Part shown: positions 5,741-13,586 of the stretch, piece after piece
How positions within the stretch are numbered: the stretch's first letter is position 1
How the letters are laid out: every line of letters begins with the position of its first letter
DNA from: Lachnospiraceae bacterium
Lineage (GTDB): Bacteria > Bacillota > Clostridia > Lachnospirales > Lachnospiraceae
Reading direction: 5' to 3'
DNA: 35,973 nt
Assembly: GCA_029071325.1 (NCBI GenBank)
Contig: JAIEAP010000018.1
Span: 1 to 35,973, forward strand
Made by a program: the position numbers and the translations under genes
Notes under the pieces: model-generated
What the model saw: the letters and a program-made list of their open reading frames with translations, nothing else
The model's database searches: none
What the model was told of the DNA's origin: nothing

Positions 5741-6676
5741 TTATTTGCCCATCTGTGCCGCAACCTCAGCCGCAAAGTCCTCGTTCTTCTTCTCAAGACC
5801 CTCACCGGTCTCAAAACGTACAAATCTCTTCACAGATACAGGAGCGCCAGCTTCCTTGGATACCTGCTCTAAGTACTTGCCAACCGTCTGCTTGCCGTCC
5901 TCTGCCTTTACATACACCTGATCTACCAGGCAGATTTCCTTCAGCTCTTTGCTAACACGTCCCTCGATCATGCCGTTGATTACCTTCTCCGGCTTCTGGG
6001 ATTCCTTCGGATCATTCATGATCTGAGCCAGAAGGATTTCCTTCTCATGTGCGATATACTCCTCGCTGATCTCATCACGGCTCACATACTTCGGATTCAA
6101 AGCTGCGATCTGCATTGCAATATTGGTCAGCGCCTCTTTTACCGTATCATTTACAGCAGAAGTCTCTGCCTCTACGATTACGCCGATTCTGCCGCCGCCG
6201 TGAACGTAAGATACCACACAGCCGTTCTCTGCAACAACCTTCTCAAATCTGCGGATCTTTAAGTTCTCGCCGATAACTGCTACCTTATCAACCAGAGCTT
6301 CCTGAACAGTCTTAGAAGTATCTGCATTCCATGTCTCTGCCATAAAAGCGTCCATGTCTGCCGCATCAGACTCAACCGCCTGTGCTGCAACTGCTTCTAC
6401 AAACTCACGGAACGTCTCGTTCTTTGCCACGAAGTCAGTCTCAGAGTTCACCTCTACCACTGCTGCGGTCTTGTCATCCTTCAATACAACCGTACACAGA
6501 CCCTCTGCTGCGATTCTGCCTGCCTTCTTCTCAGCCTTAGCCTGTCCGTTCTTTCTTAAGAACTCTACTGCCGCATCCATATCTCCATTGGTCTCACCCA
6601 ATGCTTTTTTACAATCCATCATACCTGCGCCGGTCATCTCGCGCAGTTCTTTTACCATAGCTGCTGTAATTGCCAT
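5741..6676 (-). CDS. tsf: Translation elongation factor Ts
   Basis: EF-Ts is the guanine nucleotide exchange factor for EF-Tu in the cytoplasm. This 311-residue protein begins with the UBA-like domain (MAITAAMVKELREMTGAGMMDCKKAL pattern) and contains the signature TDFVAKN at about residue 80, followed by the core exchange domain and a C-terminal segment rich in Glu and Ala. The start is set at the ATG at 6676 because GGAGGT lies 7 bases upstream; the in-frame ATG at 6691 would place that ribosome site inside the coding region. It follows rpsB by 98 bases, as in most bacteria, and is the last chromosomal gene before the mobile element. Confidence 0.98.
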   Translation of the reverse strand: MAITAAMVKELREMTGAGMMDCKKALGETNGDMDAAVEFLRKNGQAKAEKKAGRIAAEGLCTVVLKDDKTAAVVEVNSETDFVAKNETFREFVEAVAAQAVESDAADMDAFMAETWNADTSKTVQEALVDKVAVIGENLKIRRFEKVVAENGCVVSYVHGGGRIGVIVEAETSAVNDTVKEALTNIAMQIAALNPKYVSRDEISEEYIAHEKEILLAQIMNDPKESQKPEKVINGMIEGRVSKELKEICLVDQVYVKAEDGKQTVGKYLEQVSKEAGAPVSVKRFVRFETGEGLEKKNEDFAAEVAAQMGK

Positions 6677-6720
6677 TTCTATTACCTCCATCTATTCCTT
6701 ATACTGTCTGTCAAAGATAA

Positions 6721-6742
6721 GGACAGGCAAAATTGTCTGTCC
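6721..6742. repeat. Small inverted repeat between rpsB and tsf
   Basis: GGACAG (6721-6726) and CTGTCC (6737-6742) form a 6-bp stem with a 10-base loop in the rpsB-tsf spacer. It may modulate read-through from rpsB into tsf. No U-tract follows it in the minus-strand transcript. Confidence 0.35.
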
Positions 6743-6774
6743 CATCCATTGCTCTATCGGATTTCCTAACCGTC

Positions 6775-7518
6775 TTATGCCTCAAGCGCCTCTTCAGCCG
6801 CCTCATCATAAGCTTCCTCAGTATCCACCTCTACAGTGCCCTGATTTGCCTCGATAACAGCATCCGCCATCTTGGAAACAATCAATTTCACTGCACGGAT
6901 CGCATCGTCATTACCCGGGATTACATAATCCAACTCTTCCGGATCGCAGTTAGTGTCTGCAATACCGATCAGAGGAATACCCAGTGCATGTGCTTCCTGC
7001 ACACAGATTCTCTCTTTCTTGGGATCTACAATAAAGATAGCATCAGGAATTCTCTTCATCTCCTTGATACCGCCCAGGTTCTTCTGCAACTTCTCCAGTT
7101 CTTTCTTAAGCTGGATAACTTCCTTCTTGGGAAGCACATCAAAGGTTCCGTCTTCCTGCATAGTCTCAATTGCCTTCAATCTTGCAATACGGCTCTGGAT
7201 TGTTTTGAAATTGGTGAGCATTCCGCCCAGCCATCTCTCATTTACATAGAACATACCACAGCGCTCAGCCTCTGTCTTGATAGCGTCCTGCGCCTGCTTC
7301 TTGGTTCCCACAAATAGAATGCTGCCGCCCTCTGCTACGATATCCGCTACTGCCTTATAAGCCTCGTCTACCATACCAACAGACTTCTGCAGGTCGATAA
7401 TGTAGATACCATTACGCTCTGTGTAAATATAGGGAGCCATTTTCGGATTCCATCTTCTGGTCTGATGTCCGAAATGTACACCCGCCTCCAGTAACTGCTT
7501 CATTGAAATAACGCTCAT
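6775..7518 (-). CDS. rpsB: 30S ribosomal protein S2
   Basis: S2 is a late-assembling protein of the small ribosomal subunit. The 247-residue sequence opens [20 protein letters not shown], has [23 protein letters not shown], and carries the conserved [19 protein letters not shown] and [10 protein letters not shown] segments in order. The C-terminal ~25 residues are an acidic, Ala/Glu-rich tail. GGAGG lies about 7 bases before the ATG. It has its own strong promoter 104-132 bases upstream and is followed by tsf. Confidence 0.99.
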   Translation of the reverse strand: MSVISMKQLLEAGVHFGHQTRRWNPKMAPYIYTERNGIYIIDLQKSVGMVDEAYKAVADIVAEGGSILFVGTKKQAQDAIKTEAERCGMFYVNERWLGGMLTNFKTIQSRIARLKAIETMQEDGTFDVLPKKEVIQLKKELEKLQKNLGGIKEMKRIPDAIFIVDPKKERICVQEAHALGIPLIGIADTNCDPEELDYVIPGNDDAIRAVKLIVSKMADAVIEANQGTVEVDTEEAYDEAAEEALEA

Positions 7519-7615
7519 TTTCTTTCCTCCATTTGGTTATTCTTCCATATGCTTCATCGAACAGACTTCCTTTCGGCACCAATCCGTCATCAGCATATGT
7601 GCATTCTATAGCAAC
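7519..7615 (-). promoter_or_regulatory. rpsB 5' leader with long-range stem, candidate S2 autoregulatory leader
   Basis: From the inferred transcription start near 7615 there are about 97 untranslated bases. CATATGCT (7546-7553) pairs exactly with AGCATATG (7592-7599), enclosing a CC-GAAA-GG tetraloop-like hairpin. Ribosomal protein leaders are often feedback targets, and S2 leaders are known in several bacterial groups. Assignment here rests only on the visible pairing and position. Confidence 0.4.
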
Positions 7616-7621
7616 GTTTGG

Positions 7622-7650
7622 ATTGTACCACAATCTTACAAAAAATGCAA
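7622..7650 (-). promoter_or_regulatory. Sigma-A promoter of rpsB
   Basis: On the minus strand, TTGCAT (7650-7645) is followed after exactly 17 bases by TACAAT (7627-7622), with a TGG just before it giving an extended -10. It begins 20 bases after the stop of the last flagellar-cluster gene, so rpsB-tsf can be transcribed independently of the flagellar block. Confidence 0.8.
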
Positions 7651-7670
7651 CCATTTTCATGGCTGAACTG

Positions 7671-8243
7671 TTACCGTTGCAATTCTTTATCTACCAGCAG
7701 GTTGGCGATCTGTTCATATGTGGCGCCCTCTGGTATCATGATCGTTCCCGGCAGCAACCGGCTGTCGTAATTGTTCTCGGTCATATAATGGTTAAATGCA
7801 TCTGCATCATCTACCAATCCCATCTGTGCCAGCCTCTGGGACACCATATTGGAAGAATCTCCTCTCTCCACAACAAATTCAAACTGTGTGACATCCGGCT
7901 GCTGCCCCTGGTCTCCGTCTGCAGGCGGAAGCTGCTGACCATCTCCACCCGAATTCGGAGAATATGGATGGTCTGCTTCTGCATCAGACACCGCATCTTC
8001 TCCGGCATTTCCCACATCGTTCTGCTGGTTCTGATCCAAATCATCCGATTTGTTTCCGTTCTCCTGATTTTTCTGATCCTGACCAGACGCTTCGTCCGGC
8101 ATCACCATACCCAGTTCCTTGGCCCTGGCTATAATCTCTGCATCCGACATGGTCTTGCCATGCTTTGCAAAAGAAACAGCAAGGACAATGGTCGTAATCA
8201 TGATTCCGATGCCCAGACCACGCAAATAATATTTAAGCCTCAC
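7671..8243 (-). CDS. MltG-like membrane protein lacking the catalytic domain
   Basis: This 190-residue protein has an N-terminal membrane anchor (about residues 9-25), then a Gln/Asn/Asp-rich low-complexity linker (about 48-115). The C-terminal ~70 residues resemble the LysM-like part of MltG/YceG: FEFVVERGDSSNMVSQRLAQ, then LPGTIMIPEGATYEQIANLL. The large catalytic domain of the lytic transglycosylase, with its active-site Glu, is absent. The GTG start overlaps the upstream DUF6115 gene by 11 bases, with AAAGGAG 9 bases before it. It may bind peptidoglycan rather than cleave it. It is the last gene of the flagellar cluster. Confidence 0.7.
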   Translation of the reverse strand: MRLKYYLRGLGIGIMITTIVLAVSFAKHGKTMSDAEIIARAKELGMVMPDEASGQDQKNQENGNKSDDLDQNQQNDVGNAGEDAVSDAEADHPYSPNSGGDGQQLPPADGDQGQQPDVTQFEFVVERGDSSNMVSQRLAQMGLVDDADAFNHYMTENNYDSRLLPGTIMIPEGATYEQIANLLVDKELQR

Positions 8244-8886
8244 TCTTATCTACTCCTTTGAACAGACCTATTACCAGTCTCACTTCTCCCAGACCCAGAC
8301 CCAGTTCCCTTGCAATCTCTTTGTCTGACATGCCCTGCCTGCACAATTCGAGAATCCGTTCATTATGATTATAGGGTTCTTCCTGCACCTCGGGCTGCTC
8401 CTCTTCCACCGGTGGCTCTGGTTCCGCCACCACTGCTATGGGCTCCGGCTCTTTACGGCTCTCCTGTATTTCTTCCATTTCTTTACGGATTTCAGCCGCA
8501 AGCTTACCCAGATTCCCCGCAAGCTCCGTCAGCGCCTGATGCTTATCGTTTAACATACTGTAGAGGAACATGATCTCATTATGCGTCTGATTCATCTTAT
8601 CCAGGATCGTATCCGAATACTCTCCGATTGCAAGCATCTTACCGTTTGTTTCTTTGTCTAAAGCCACAGCTACCTTCTCAATGGAATTCTCAATGGCCGC
8701 GTCAATCTGCTCATCTATTCGGCCTTCTGCCTGGGATAGTTCTTTGTCCAGAATATGCCGCATCTCTGCTTGGCTCAATTCCGCAATTCTGTTAAGATCT
8801 GCTCCTGACAGTTTCTCTGTCACGAAGAAACTGCCAATCATCAGAACCAATCCTACCAGAATCAGGATGATTTCTACACCTGTCAT
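8233..8886 (-). CDS. DUF6115 membrane-anchored coiled-coil/HTH protein in the SwrB/YlxL position
   Basis: This 217-residue protein has one N-terminal transmembrane segment (residues 4-22), a long helical coiled-coil-like region (about 28-145), a Pro/Glu-rich linker (about 146-170), and a C-terminal HTH-like segment (ILELCRQGMSDKEIARELGL, 178-197). This layout fits DUF6115. Its place right after sigD and before rpsB is that of B. subtilis swrB, which promotes flagellar basal-body maturation. Sequence similarity to SwrB itself is not evident, so a shared role is inference from architecture and synteny. Confidence 0.75.
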   Translation of the reverse strand: MTGVEIILILVGLVLMIGSFFVTEKLSGADLNRIAELSQAEMRHILDKELSQAEGRIDEQIDAAIENSIEKVAVALDKETNGKMLAIGEYSDTILDKMNQTHNEIMFLYSMLNDKHQALTELAGNLGKLAAEIRKEMEEIQESRKEPEPIAVVAEPEPPVEEEQPEVQEEPYNHNERILELCRQGMSDKEIARELGLGLGEVRLVIGLFKGVDKSEA

Positions 8887-8896
8887 GTTCCGCTCC

Positions 8897-9214
8897 TCAT
8901 ACCTTCATATCAAATCCATGGGGCATTCCCTTAACGACCACCTTATCAGCCTCCGTCGTCTGTCCCTTTTTCTTGCTGCCTCCGCGCTGCTGATATTGAT
9001 TGCTGCCTTTTTCTTTGGCATCAAATTTCTTTTCTTCCTTGTCCGTATCGCTCTTTTTATTCACCTGCTCGGACTTTCTCATCTCGTCCTTCTGCCCCTG
9101 GATCTGCATATTCTGCTGATCTACCATGGGCTTGACATCCTCCTGCTGTTTCAGCGTACTGACATCCTGCGTCCGCTGTATCATACCATTCATTTCAACC
9201 GGGCGAATTGTCAT
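8897..9214 (-). CDS. Small conserved flagellar-cluster protein of unknown function
   Basis: This 105-residue, highly charged protein starts MTIRPVEMNGMIQRTQDVS. The first ~40 residues contain a short hydrophobic/Gln motif, the middle is Lys/Asp/Glu-rich and probably disordered, and the end (TEADKVVVKGMPHGFDMKV) looks ordered again. No membrane segment or enzymatic motif is visible. It lies 18 bases after fapA and 10 before the DUF6115 gene, so it belongs to the same transcription unit. Similar small proteins occur at this place in other Lachnospiraceae flagellar clusters; the function is unknown. Confidence 0.75.
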   Translation of the reverse strand: MTIRPVEMNGMIQRTQDVSTLKQQEDVKPMVDQQNMQIQGQKDEMRKSEQVNKKSDTDKEEKKFDAKEKGSNQYQQRGGSKKKGQTTEADKVVVKGMPHGFDMKV

Positions 9215-9232
9215 TCTATCACTCCCTTGCCC

Positions 9233-10831
9233 TTACATATTCTGGATTTCAAGTTCTCCCTCGTTCTTGACAATCTGGCAGAAACTGCGATCCGTTTTCA
9301 GTGTCATAGATGCATCTGAAATCGTTATGATCGTTCCTGCATATACAGTCCTCGTCACCTTGACTCTGGCACTGCGTTCCTGTGTCATCTCATTGTGGAG
9401 TACTTCATATTCCTCTTTTACAGGAGCCAGTTCCTTCTCTTTCTCTAACTGTGCACGTGTCAGCTGGGTCACATAGGCAAGTTTTTCATTAGACAGTCTT
9501 TCACCGTTCTTCATTTTCCCTCTGTAGGTTGTCAGGATCGTACCAATCTGTTCCAGCGTCTTCTCCGCTTCGGCAATCTCTTTCTGCAGTTTGACATATC
9601 GCGCCTTTTTCTGAGGTTCCACCCCAACTTCTATTCTGGTGATGGCCCCCATACTGGAGCCGATAGTCTGTGCCTCCACCAAATTTCCGGCACGGATGAC
9701 TCCTCCTGTGATAAATCCCTTCTTACCACTGACCCTAATCTCGTAACTGGCATATACTTTGCTGTGCAGAATACAATCCGTCTCAATAGAACCTCCGGAA
9801 ATAACCAGCGCATTCTCTATGAACTTGCAGAGAATATTTCCCTTAGCCTTCAATAAGCCCTTGGTCATACCATGAATGCCGCGCTTCACAATGATCTGTC
9901 CCTCAGCCTCGATCACCGCATCCTCAACCACGCCGTCAACAATGACATTTCCCTTGGCCCGCACGGTAAAACCGCCTTTGACATTTCCCTTGATCACCAC
10001 ATTACCCGAATAGTCAATATCACCAGTAGAATTATCCACATCTGCCGGCACCTCGTACACATCTGACACAAAAACCTTGCCATTTACCAACATTGCATGA
10101 CCGGTCACATCAGAATACAATTCTGTCTTATCTTCTGAAATCTTAATATGGTCACCATACGCCAACTGCAGGCTCTTCACTGCTGCAGGCTTCAATTCGC
10201 CGCCCCTGATGGTTTTCCCCGGCTTACCGCGATCCTCCGGGAACAGCTTCGCGATCAATTGCCCCAATTCCACATGACTGATCACATTCAATTGATGATA
10301 ATTCACAGAACCGTCTTCATTCTTTTTAGGCCTCAGATTTACATCCGTATTAAAATAATATTCAATACGGGCGTCATGTCCTTCTACCGGCGGAATCCCC
10401 TTCGCCATGATATAGTCGGTGCAATACCGGCGTTCCTCCATGAATTTGAGGATTTCATCCTGATCCACCCCCGCAATAACCCCTTTTGCTGTAAGCGACT
10501 TCAAAATTTCCTGCACATTGATCTTACTTCCATTCTCTGTGGCAGGATAAAACCGGCAGACGGCCTCCATATTGTTCGGGGAAATTGTGATCTCCATCTC
10601 CTCATTTATAAAATTCGGATGAATATCTCCCACGGGCACACTGCTCTCCTCATCACCACTAATTGCAAGATTGAGTTCCTTGAGATTATATGCATCACAG
10701 CCATGTCGCTCCAAATATGTCGTTACTTCCCGGATATCCAGCCGTTCCCCGCCTTCCTTTGGCGGAAATATCCGAATTGCAGTTCCAAACTCCTGCACAT
10801 CCAGACAAAAATATGCATTCATTTGTTCCAT
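9233..10831 (-). CDS. fapA: FapA family protein (DUF342)
   Basis: This 532-residue cytoplasmic protein belongs to the FapA/DUF342 family, which pairs an N-terminal mixed domain (about 60-250) with a right-handed beta-helix of repeated Gly/Val/Ile strands (about 255-390, including GNVVIKGNVKGGFTVRAKGN) and a helical coiled coil (about 400-475). The FapA role has been linked to cell envelope stress, membrane recognition and polar localisation in other bacteria; in Firmicutes flagellar clusters its job is not settled. The ATG at 10831 has AGGAGG 7 bases upstream; the TTG two codons earlier is not needed. It follows fliA by 15 bases. Confidence 0.9.
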   Translation of the reverse strand: MEQMNAYFCLDVQEFGTAIRIFPPKEGGERLDIREVTTYLERHGCDAYNLKELNLAISGDEESSVPVGDIHPNFINEEMEITISPNNMEAVCRFYPATENGSKINVQEILKSLTAKGVIAGVDQDEILKFMEERRYCTDYIMAKGIPPVEGHDARIEYYFNTDVNLRPKKNEDGSVNYHQLNVISHVELGQLIAKLFPEDRGKPGKTIRGGELKPAAVKSLQLAYGDHIKISEDKTELYSDVTGHAMLVNGKVFVSDVYEVPADVDNSTGDIDYSGNVVIKGNVKGGFTVRAKGNVIVDGVVEDAVIEAEGQIIVKRGIHGMTKGLLKAKGNILCKFIENALVISGGSIETDCILHSKVYASYEIRVSGKKGFITGGVIRAGNLVEAQTIGSSMGAITRIEVGVEPQKKARYVKLQKEIAEAEKTLEQIGTILTTYRGKMKNGERLSNEKLAYVTQLTRAQLEKEKELAPVKEEYEVLHNEMTQERSARVKVTRTVYAGTIITISDASMTLKTDRSFCQIVKNEGELEIQNM

Positions 10832-10846
10832 TCGCAAACCTCCTTT

Positions 10847-11611
10847 CTAGTCCGTCAATATATCCATATAACTCCCCAATTTCTTTTTCATTTTCACCAG
10901 TGCCTTCGTATGCAGCTGCGACACTCTGGATTCCGACACCTCTAAAACTCTGCTGATTTCTTTTAGGGTCAGTTCCTCATAATAATAGAGCAGAATAACC
11001 TTCTTCTCCTTCTCTGTGAGCGTTTCCAGACTCTGCACCAGCATTTGCTTTAGTTCTGTATCTGCGACCACGTCCTCCGGCTGTGCAAAATGTGAATTGG
11101 ACCTTGCGTCCATCACCGGTTCCGTCCCCTGGTCCACAAACTCATTTAAGGACACCACGTTTGTCACCTTTAGCTGCGACTGCCAATTCATATATTCATC
11201 ATCCGAAACGCCCAGCTCCCGTGCAATTTCCTCATCGGAAGCCGCCTTTCCGGTCTTCATCTCGACATTTTTGATTGCTTCATCTATTCTTTTCTGTTTC
11301 TGCCTTACTGTTCTTGGAATCCAGTCCATCTTACGGATCTGATCCAAGATTGCTCCCCGGATACGAAGACTTGCATAAGTTTCAAACTTGACATCCTTAC
11401 CGGTATCAAACTTATCAATGGCATCAATAAGACCAAATATGCCGTAACTGACCAGATCCTCATACTCCACATTGTAGCCAAGGTACATGCTCAGTCTGCC
11501 GGCCACGAGTCTGACCAGAGGCGCGTATTCAATTATGATCTGCTCTCGAATCTCTGCCGTGGGATTCTTCTGATATTCTTCCCACAATTTCTCCTTGTCT
11601 ATCTTCTTCAT
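10847..11611 (-). CDS. fliA: RNA polymerase sigma factor for flagellar operons (sigma-28/SigD)
   Basis: This 254-residue sigma-70 family factor directs RNA polymerase to late flagellar and chemotaxis promoters. Region 2 shows EYEDLVSYGIFGLIDAIDKFD and KFETYASLRIRGAILDQIRKMDW (about 50-95), which is typical of FliA/WhiG-type factors. Region 3 follows (RIDEAIKNVEMKTGKAASDEEIA). Region 4 has EKKVILLYYYEELTLKEISRVLEVSESRVSQLHTKAL near the C-terminus. GGAGGAG lies just before the ATG. It is located after cheD and a small membrane gene, matching sigD near the end of the B. subtilis fla/che operon. Confidence 0.97.
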   Translation of the reverse strand: MKKIDKEKLWEEYQKNPTAEIREQIIIEYAPLVRLVAGRLSMYLGYNVEYEDLVSYGIFGLIDAIDKFDTGKDVKFETYASLRIRGAILDQIRKMDWIPRTVRQKQKRIDEAIKNVEMKTGKAASDEEIARELGVSDDEYMNWQSQLKVTNVVSLNEFVDQGTEPVMDARSNSHFAQPEDVVADTELKQMLVQSLETLTEKEKKVILLYYYEELTLKEISRVLEVSESRVSQLHTKALVKMKKKLGSYMDILTD

Positions 11612-11634
11612 ACACTCCTCCGGACCATGTCATC

Positions 11635-11901
11635 CTAGTTTTCTTCTTCCGTATTTATATTCTGCTCCTGCTCCTCATCTTCTGTATTCTCTTCTTCCTG
11701 CTCTACCTCTGTTTCCTTCATTTCCGCAAAATTCTTCTGAAGGATATAGGTAACGACACCTCCCAATACATAAAAGCACAGCAGTACGATCAGCAGCCGT
11801 TTCGTCAGTTCATACAGCCCCCACTGTCCGAATATGCCGAACATACATGTAATAAATCCTGCTGTCAATGTAATTATGGCAGGTAAATACCTCGTTTTCA
11901 T
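11635..11901 (-). CDS. Small two-helix membrane protein with acidic tail
   Basis: This encodes 88 residues with two hydrophobic segments (about 5-27 and 36-56) and a very acidic Glu/Asp-rich cytoplasmic tail (about 60-88). It sits between cheD and fliA with short spacers and a clear GGAGG before the ATG, so it is a real member of the cluster. No named family is recognised. Its place suggests a link with chemotaxis or the motor, but nothing in the sequence shows the function. Confidence 0.75.
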   Translation of the reverse strand: MKTRYLPAIITLTAGFITCMFGIFGQWGLYELTKRLLIVLLCFYVLGGVVTYILQKNFAEMKETEVEQEEENTEDEEQEQNINTEEEN

Positions 11902-11915
11902 CCTTTTCCTCCAAA

Positions 11916-12401
11916 TCAGATAATTTTCAATGGCTTCCCCACGGATTTGATATGAAACTCACCCGTACTGCAATACAATTCCACGGTACGCCCGTAATTC
12001 AGGCCGGTCTCCTCTGCTAACAGCGGAATCCCCAGCGCCTTCAACTTTACCTTAGATGCCTCCGCATTCCTTGCCCCGATATTACCCACTCCGGAAGAAG
12101 CTGTCATCTCAAACATCTTGGCCCCTCCGGCAATCTTTGCAACGAGCCGCTTCTGCACGGCGCCTGCAGCAATCATACGGCGTACCAGTTCCTCAATCCC
12201 CGTATCTGCAAATTTTGCTATGTTAGTATTATTTCTCATCTGTGTACTGTCCGGCAGCATAATATGGGCCAGACCACCCAATTTCAATGCCGGATCATAA
12301 AGCGCGATCCCTATGCAGGACCCCAGTCCCAGAGTTGTGATCATATTAGGAGCCTTACATATATTGAGATCCGCCATTCCGACTTTCACAATTTCACTCA
12401 T
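11916..12401 (-). CDS. cheD: Chemoreceptor glutamine deamidase CheD
   Basis: CheD deamidates receptor glutamines and is controlled by, and stimulates, CheC. The 161-residue length is standard. The catalytic triad positions known from T. maritima CheD (Thr21, Cys27, His44) are matched with an offset of two: Thr23, Cys29 in GLGSCIG and His46 in LAHIMLP. Segments KIAGGAKMF, IGARN and EETGLNYGRTV are also typical. A GGAG lies before the ATG at 12401. It follows cheC by 14 bases, which fits the known CheC-CheD complex. Confidence 0.97.
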   Translation of the reverse strand: MSEIVKVGMADLNICKAPNMITTLGLGSCIGIALYDPALKLGGLAHIMLPDSTQMRNNTNIAKFADTGIEELVRRMIAAGAVQKRLVAKIAGGAKMFEMTASSGVGNIGARNAEASKVKLKALGIPLLAEETGLNYGRTVELYCSTGEFHIKSVGKPLKII

Positions 12402-12415
12402 TTGTATGTCTCTCC

Positions 12416-13036
12416 TTAAATCTTAATTCCCAACGACTGCAATATCTTATCGTATGATTCCAGATCCGGCAACAAAATGAAATAGCCGTCTATCATCACT
12501 TCATCACCAAATTCTGTTGTGATCAGCAGTGCATTATCACCGTACAGTCCAAACTGTATTGCCGGAACACTTAAGATTGCCGCGGCCATATCTATAGCCA
12601 GATGCGGCACAGACGGTGCAATCGTCAGCTGCGTCATAGAAGACAACGCACTCAGATAAGACCCTGCAATAATATTGCCGATTTCCGTCAATGCAGACAT
12701 ATCCATCTCATCAAAATCCTGATCGTAATCGGTCGGACGCCCCATCAGGCGGTTCACCAGATAATGAGCGGAATTCAATTTCATCAGGAACATCATACTG
12801 CCGGTAATGTCCTCCGAGACTTCCAGATATATGCCCACGATGCTCTCATCCTCGGGACAAATGGCAGAGCCAAGTTCCTGGAATGTCAGCAGTTCTACCT
12901 TCGGAACCTCCATATTGATCCGAACACCCAGCATGGACGCCATTGCCGTAGTCGCATTGCCTGCGCCGATATTTCCTATCTCCCGCAGCACGTCAAAATA
13001 TATGTCATTCACTTCATTCAGAGTATATGTTGACAT
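12416..13036 (-). CDS. cheC: CheY-P phosphatase CheC
   Basis: CheC dephosphorylates CheY-P and binds CheD. Both phosphatase motifs (D/S-x3-E-x2-N) are intact in this 206-residue protein: Asp15-Glu19-Asn22 in DVLREIGN and Ser114-Glu118-Asn121 in SALTEIGN. The pseudo-twofold layout matches the T. maritima enzyme. An AGGAGG precedes the ATG at 13036. Upstream, a 70-base spacer to cheW holds a strong hairpin, which could set the relative level of cheC and later genes. Confidence 0.96.
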   Translation of the reverse strand: MSTYTLNEVNDIYFDVLREIGNIGAGNATTAMASMLGVRINMEVPKVELLTFQELGSAICPEDESIVGIYLEVSEDITGSMMFLMKLNSAHYLVNRLMGRPTDYDQDFDEMDMSALTEIGNIIAGSYLSALSSMTQLTIAPSVPHLAIDMAAAILSVPAIQFGLYGDNALLITTEFGDEVMIDGYFILLPDLESYDKILQSLGIKI

Positions 13037-13065
13037 CGCATTTCCTCCTTCCCTTCGTCATAAGA

Positions 13066-13096
13066 TATAGTGAGGCAGCCCCCTGCCTCACTATAT
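13066..13096. repeat. Perfect 14-bp hairpin between cheW and cheC
   Basis: The arms ATATAGTGAGGCAG (13066-13079) and CTGCCTCACTATAT (13083-13096) are exact complements around a 3-base loop. The hairpin fills the cheW-cheC spacer. No U-tract follows in the minus-strand transcript, so a transcript-stabilising or processing hairpin, or a partial attenuator, is more likely than a full terminator. Confidence 0.85.
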
Positions 13097-13106
13097 GAAA
13101 GTATGC

Positions 13107-13571
13107 TTATACATTTTCCTTTTCTTCGATAATAGAAAAAATATCCAGCAAAGAAATCAAGTCATCGCCGTTCTTACCGATTCCATTGATAAAGGATGCT
13201 TTTCCATCGGACATATCAGAACTTACGCGCTCCACATCTGCCATATCCAGTGTCACGACTTCCTTTACCTCATCAACAATAATTCCTAACAGCCCCTGCT
13301 GTTCAATCTTCAAAATAATGATTCTGGTAGCATTGGTAAACACGTCGTCCTCAAATCCCATACGGACTCGGATACTCATAACCGGAATGACTTCTCCGCG
13401 CAGATTGATGATACCCTTGAAGAAGGGCTGTACTCTGGGCACACGGGTAATCTTCTGCATACGCACAATATTATCCACATATCCAATATCAATTCCATAC
13501 TGTTCATTGCCGATATTCACTACAATATACTGCTTTTTGATATGTTCTACTACCTCTATCTGTTCTGCCAA
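13107..13571 (-). CDS. cheW: Chemotaxis coupling protein CheW
   Basis: CheW links receptors to CheA at the membrane arrays. The single SH3-like CheW domain spans most of the ~154 residues: QYIVVNIGNEQYGIDI near the start, then KITRVPRVQPFFKGIINLRGEVIPVMSIR, then GIIVDEVKEVVTL. The start is uncertain: the TTG at 13571 has AGAGGGGG 8 bases upstream, whereas the GTG at 13580 sits directly on that site. I chose the TTG. It follows cheA by about 15 bases. Confidence 0.93.
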   Translation of the reverse strand: MAEQIEVVEHIKKQYIVVNIGNEQYGIDIGYVDNIVRMQKITRVPRVQPFFKGIINLRGEVIPVMSIRVRMGFEDDVFTNATRIIILKIEQQGLLGIIVDEVKEVVTLDMADVERVSSDMSDGKASFINGIGKNGDDLISLLDIFSIIEEKENV

Positions 13572-13586
13572 TTGCAGCACCCCCTC

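Noticed and set aside
6677-6691. Five-codon upstream extension of tsf to the ATG at 6691
   Set aside because: The extension consists of the ribosome binding site GGAGGT itself; the conserved EF-Ts start MAITAAMVKEL follows at 6676.
10148-10945. 265-codon plus-strand frame, and similar long plus-strand frames at 25502-26248 and 7533-8261
   Set aside because: They lie antisense to fapA/fliA, fliY and the MltG-like/rpsB-leader region, are rich in His/Cys/Ile as expected for shadow frames, and match no known family.
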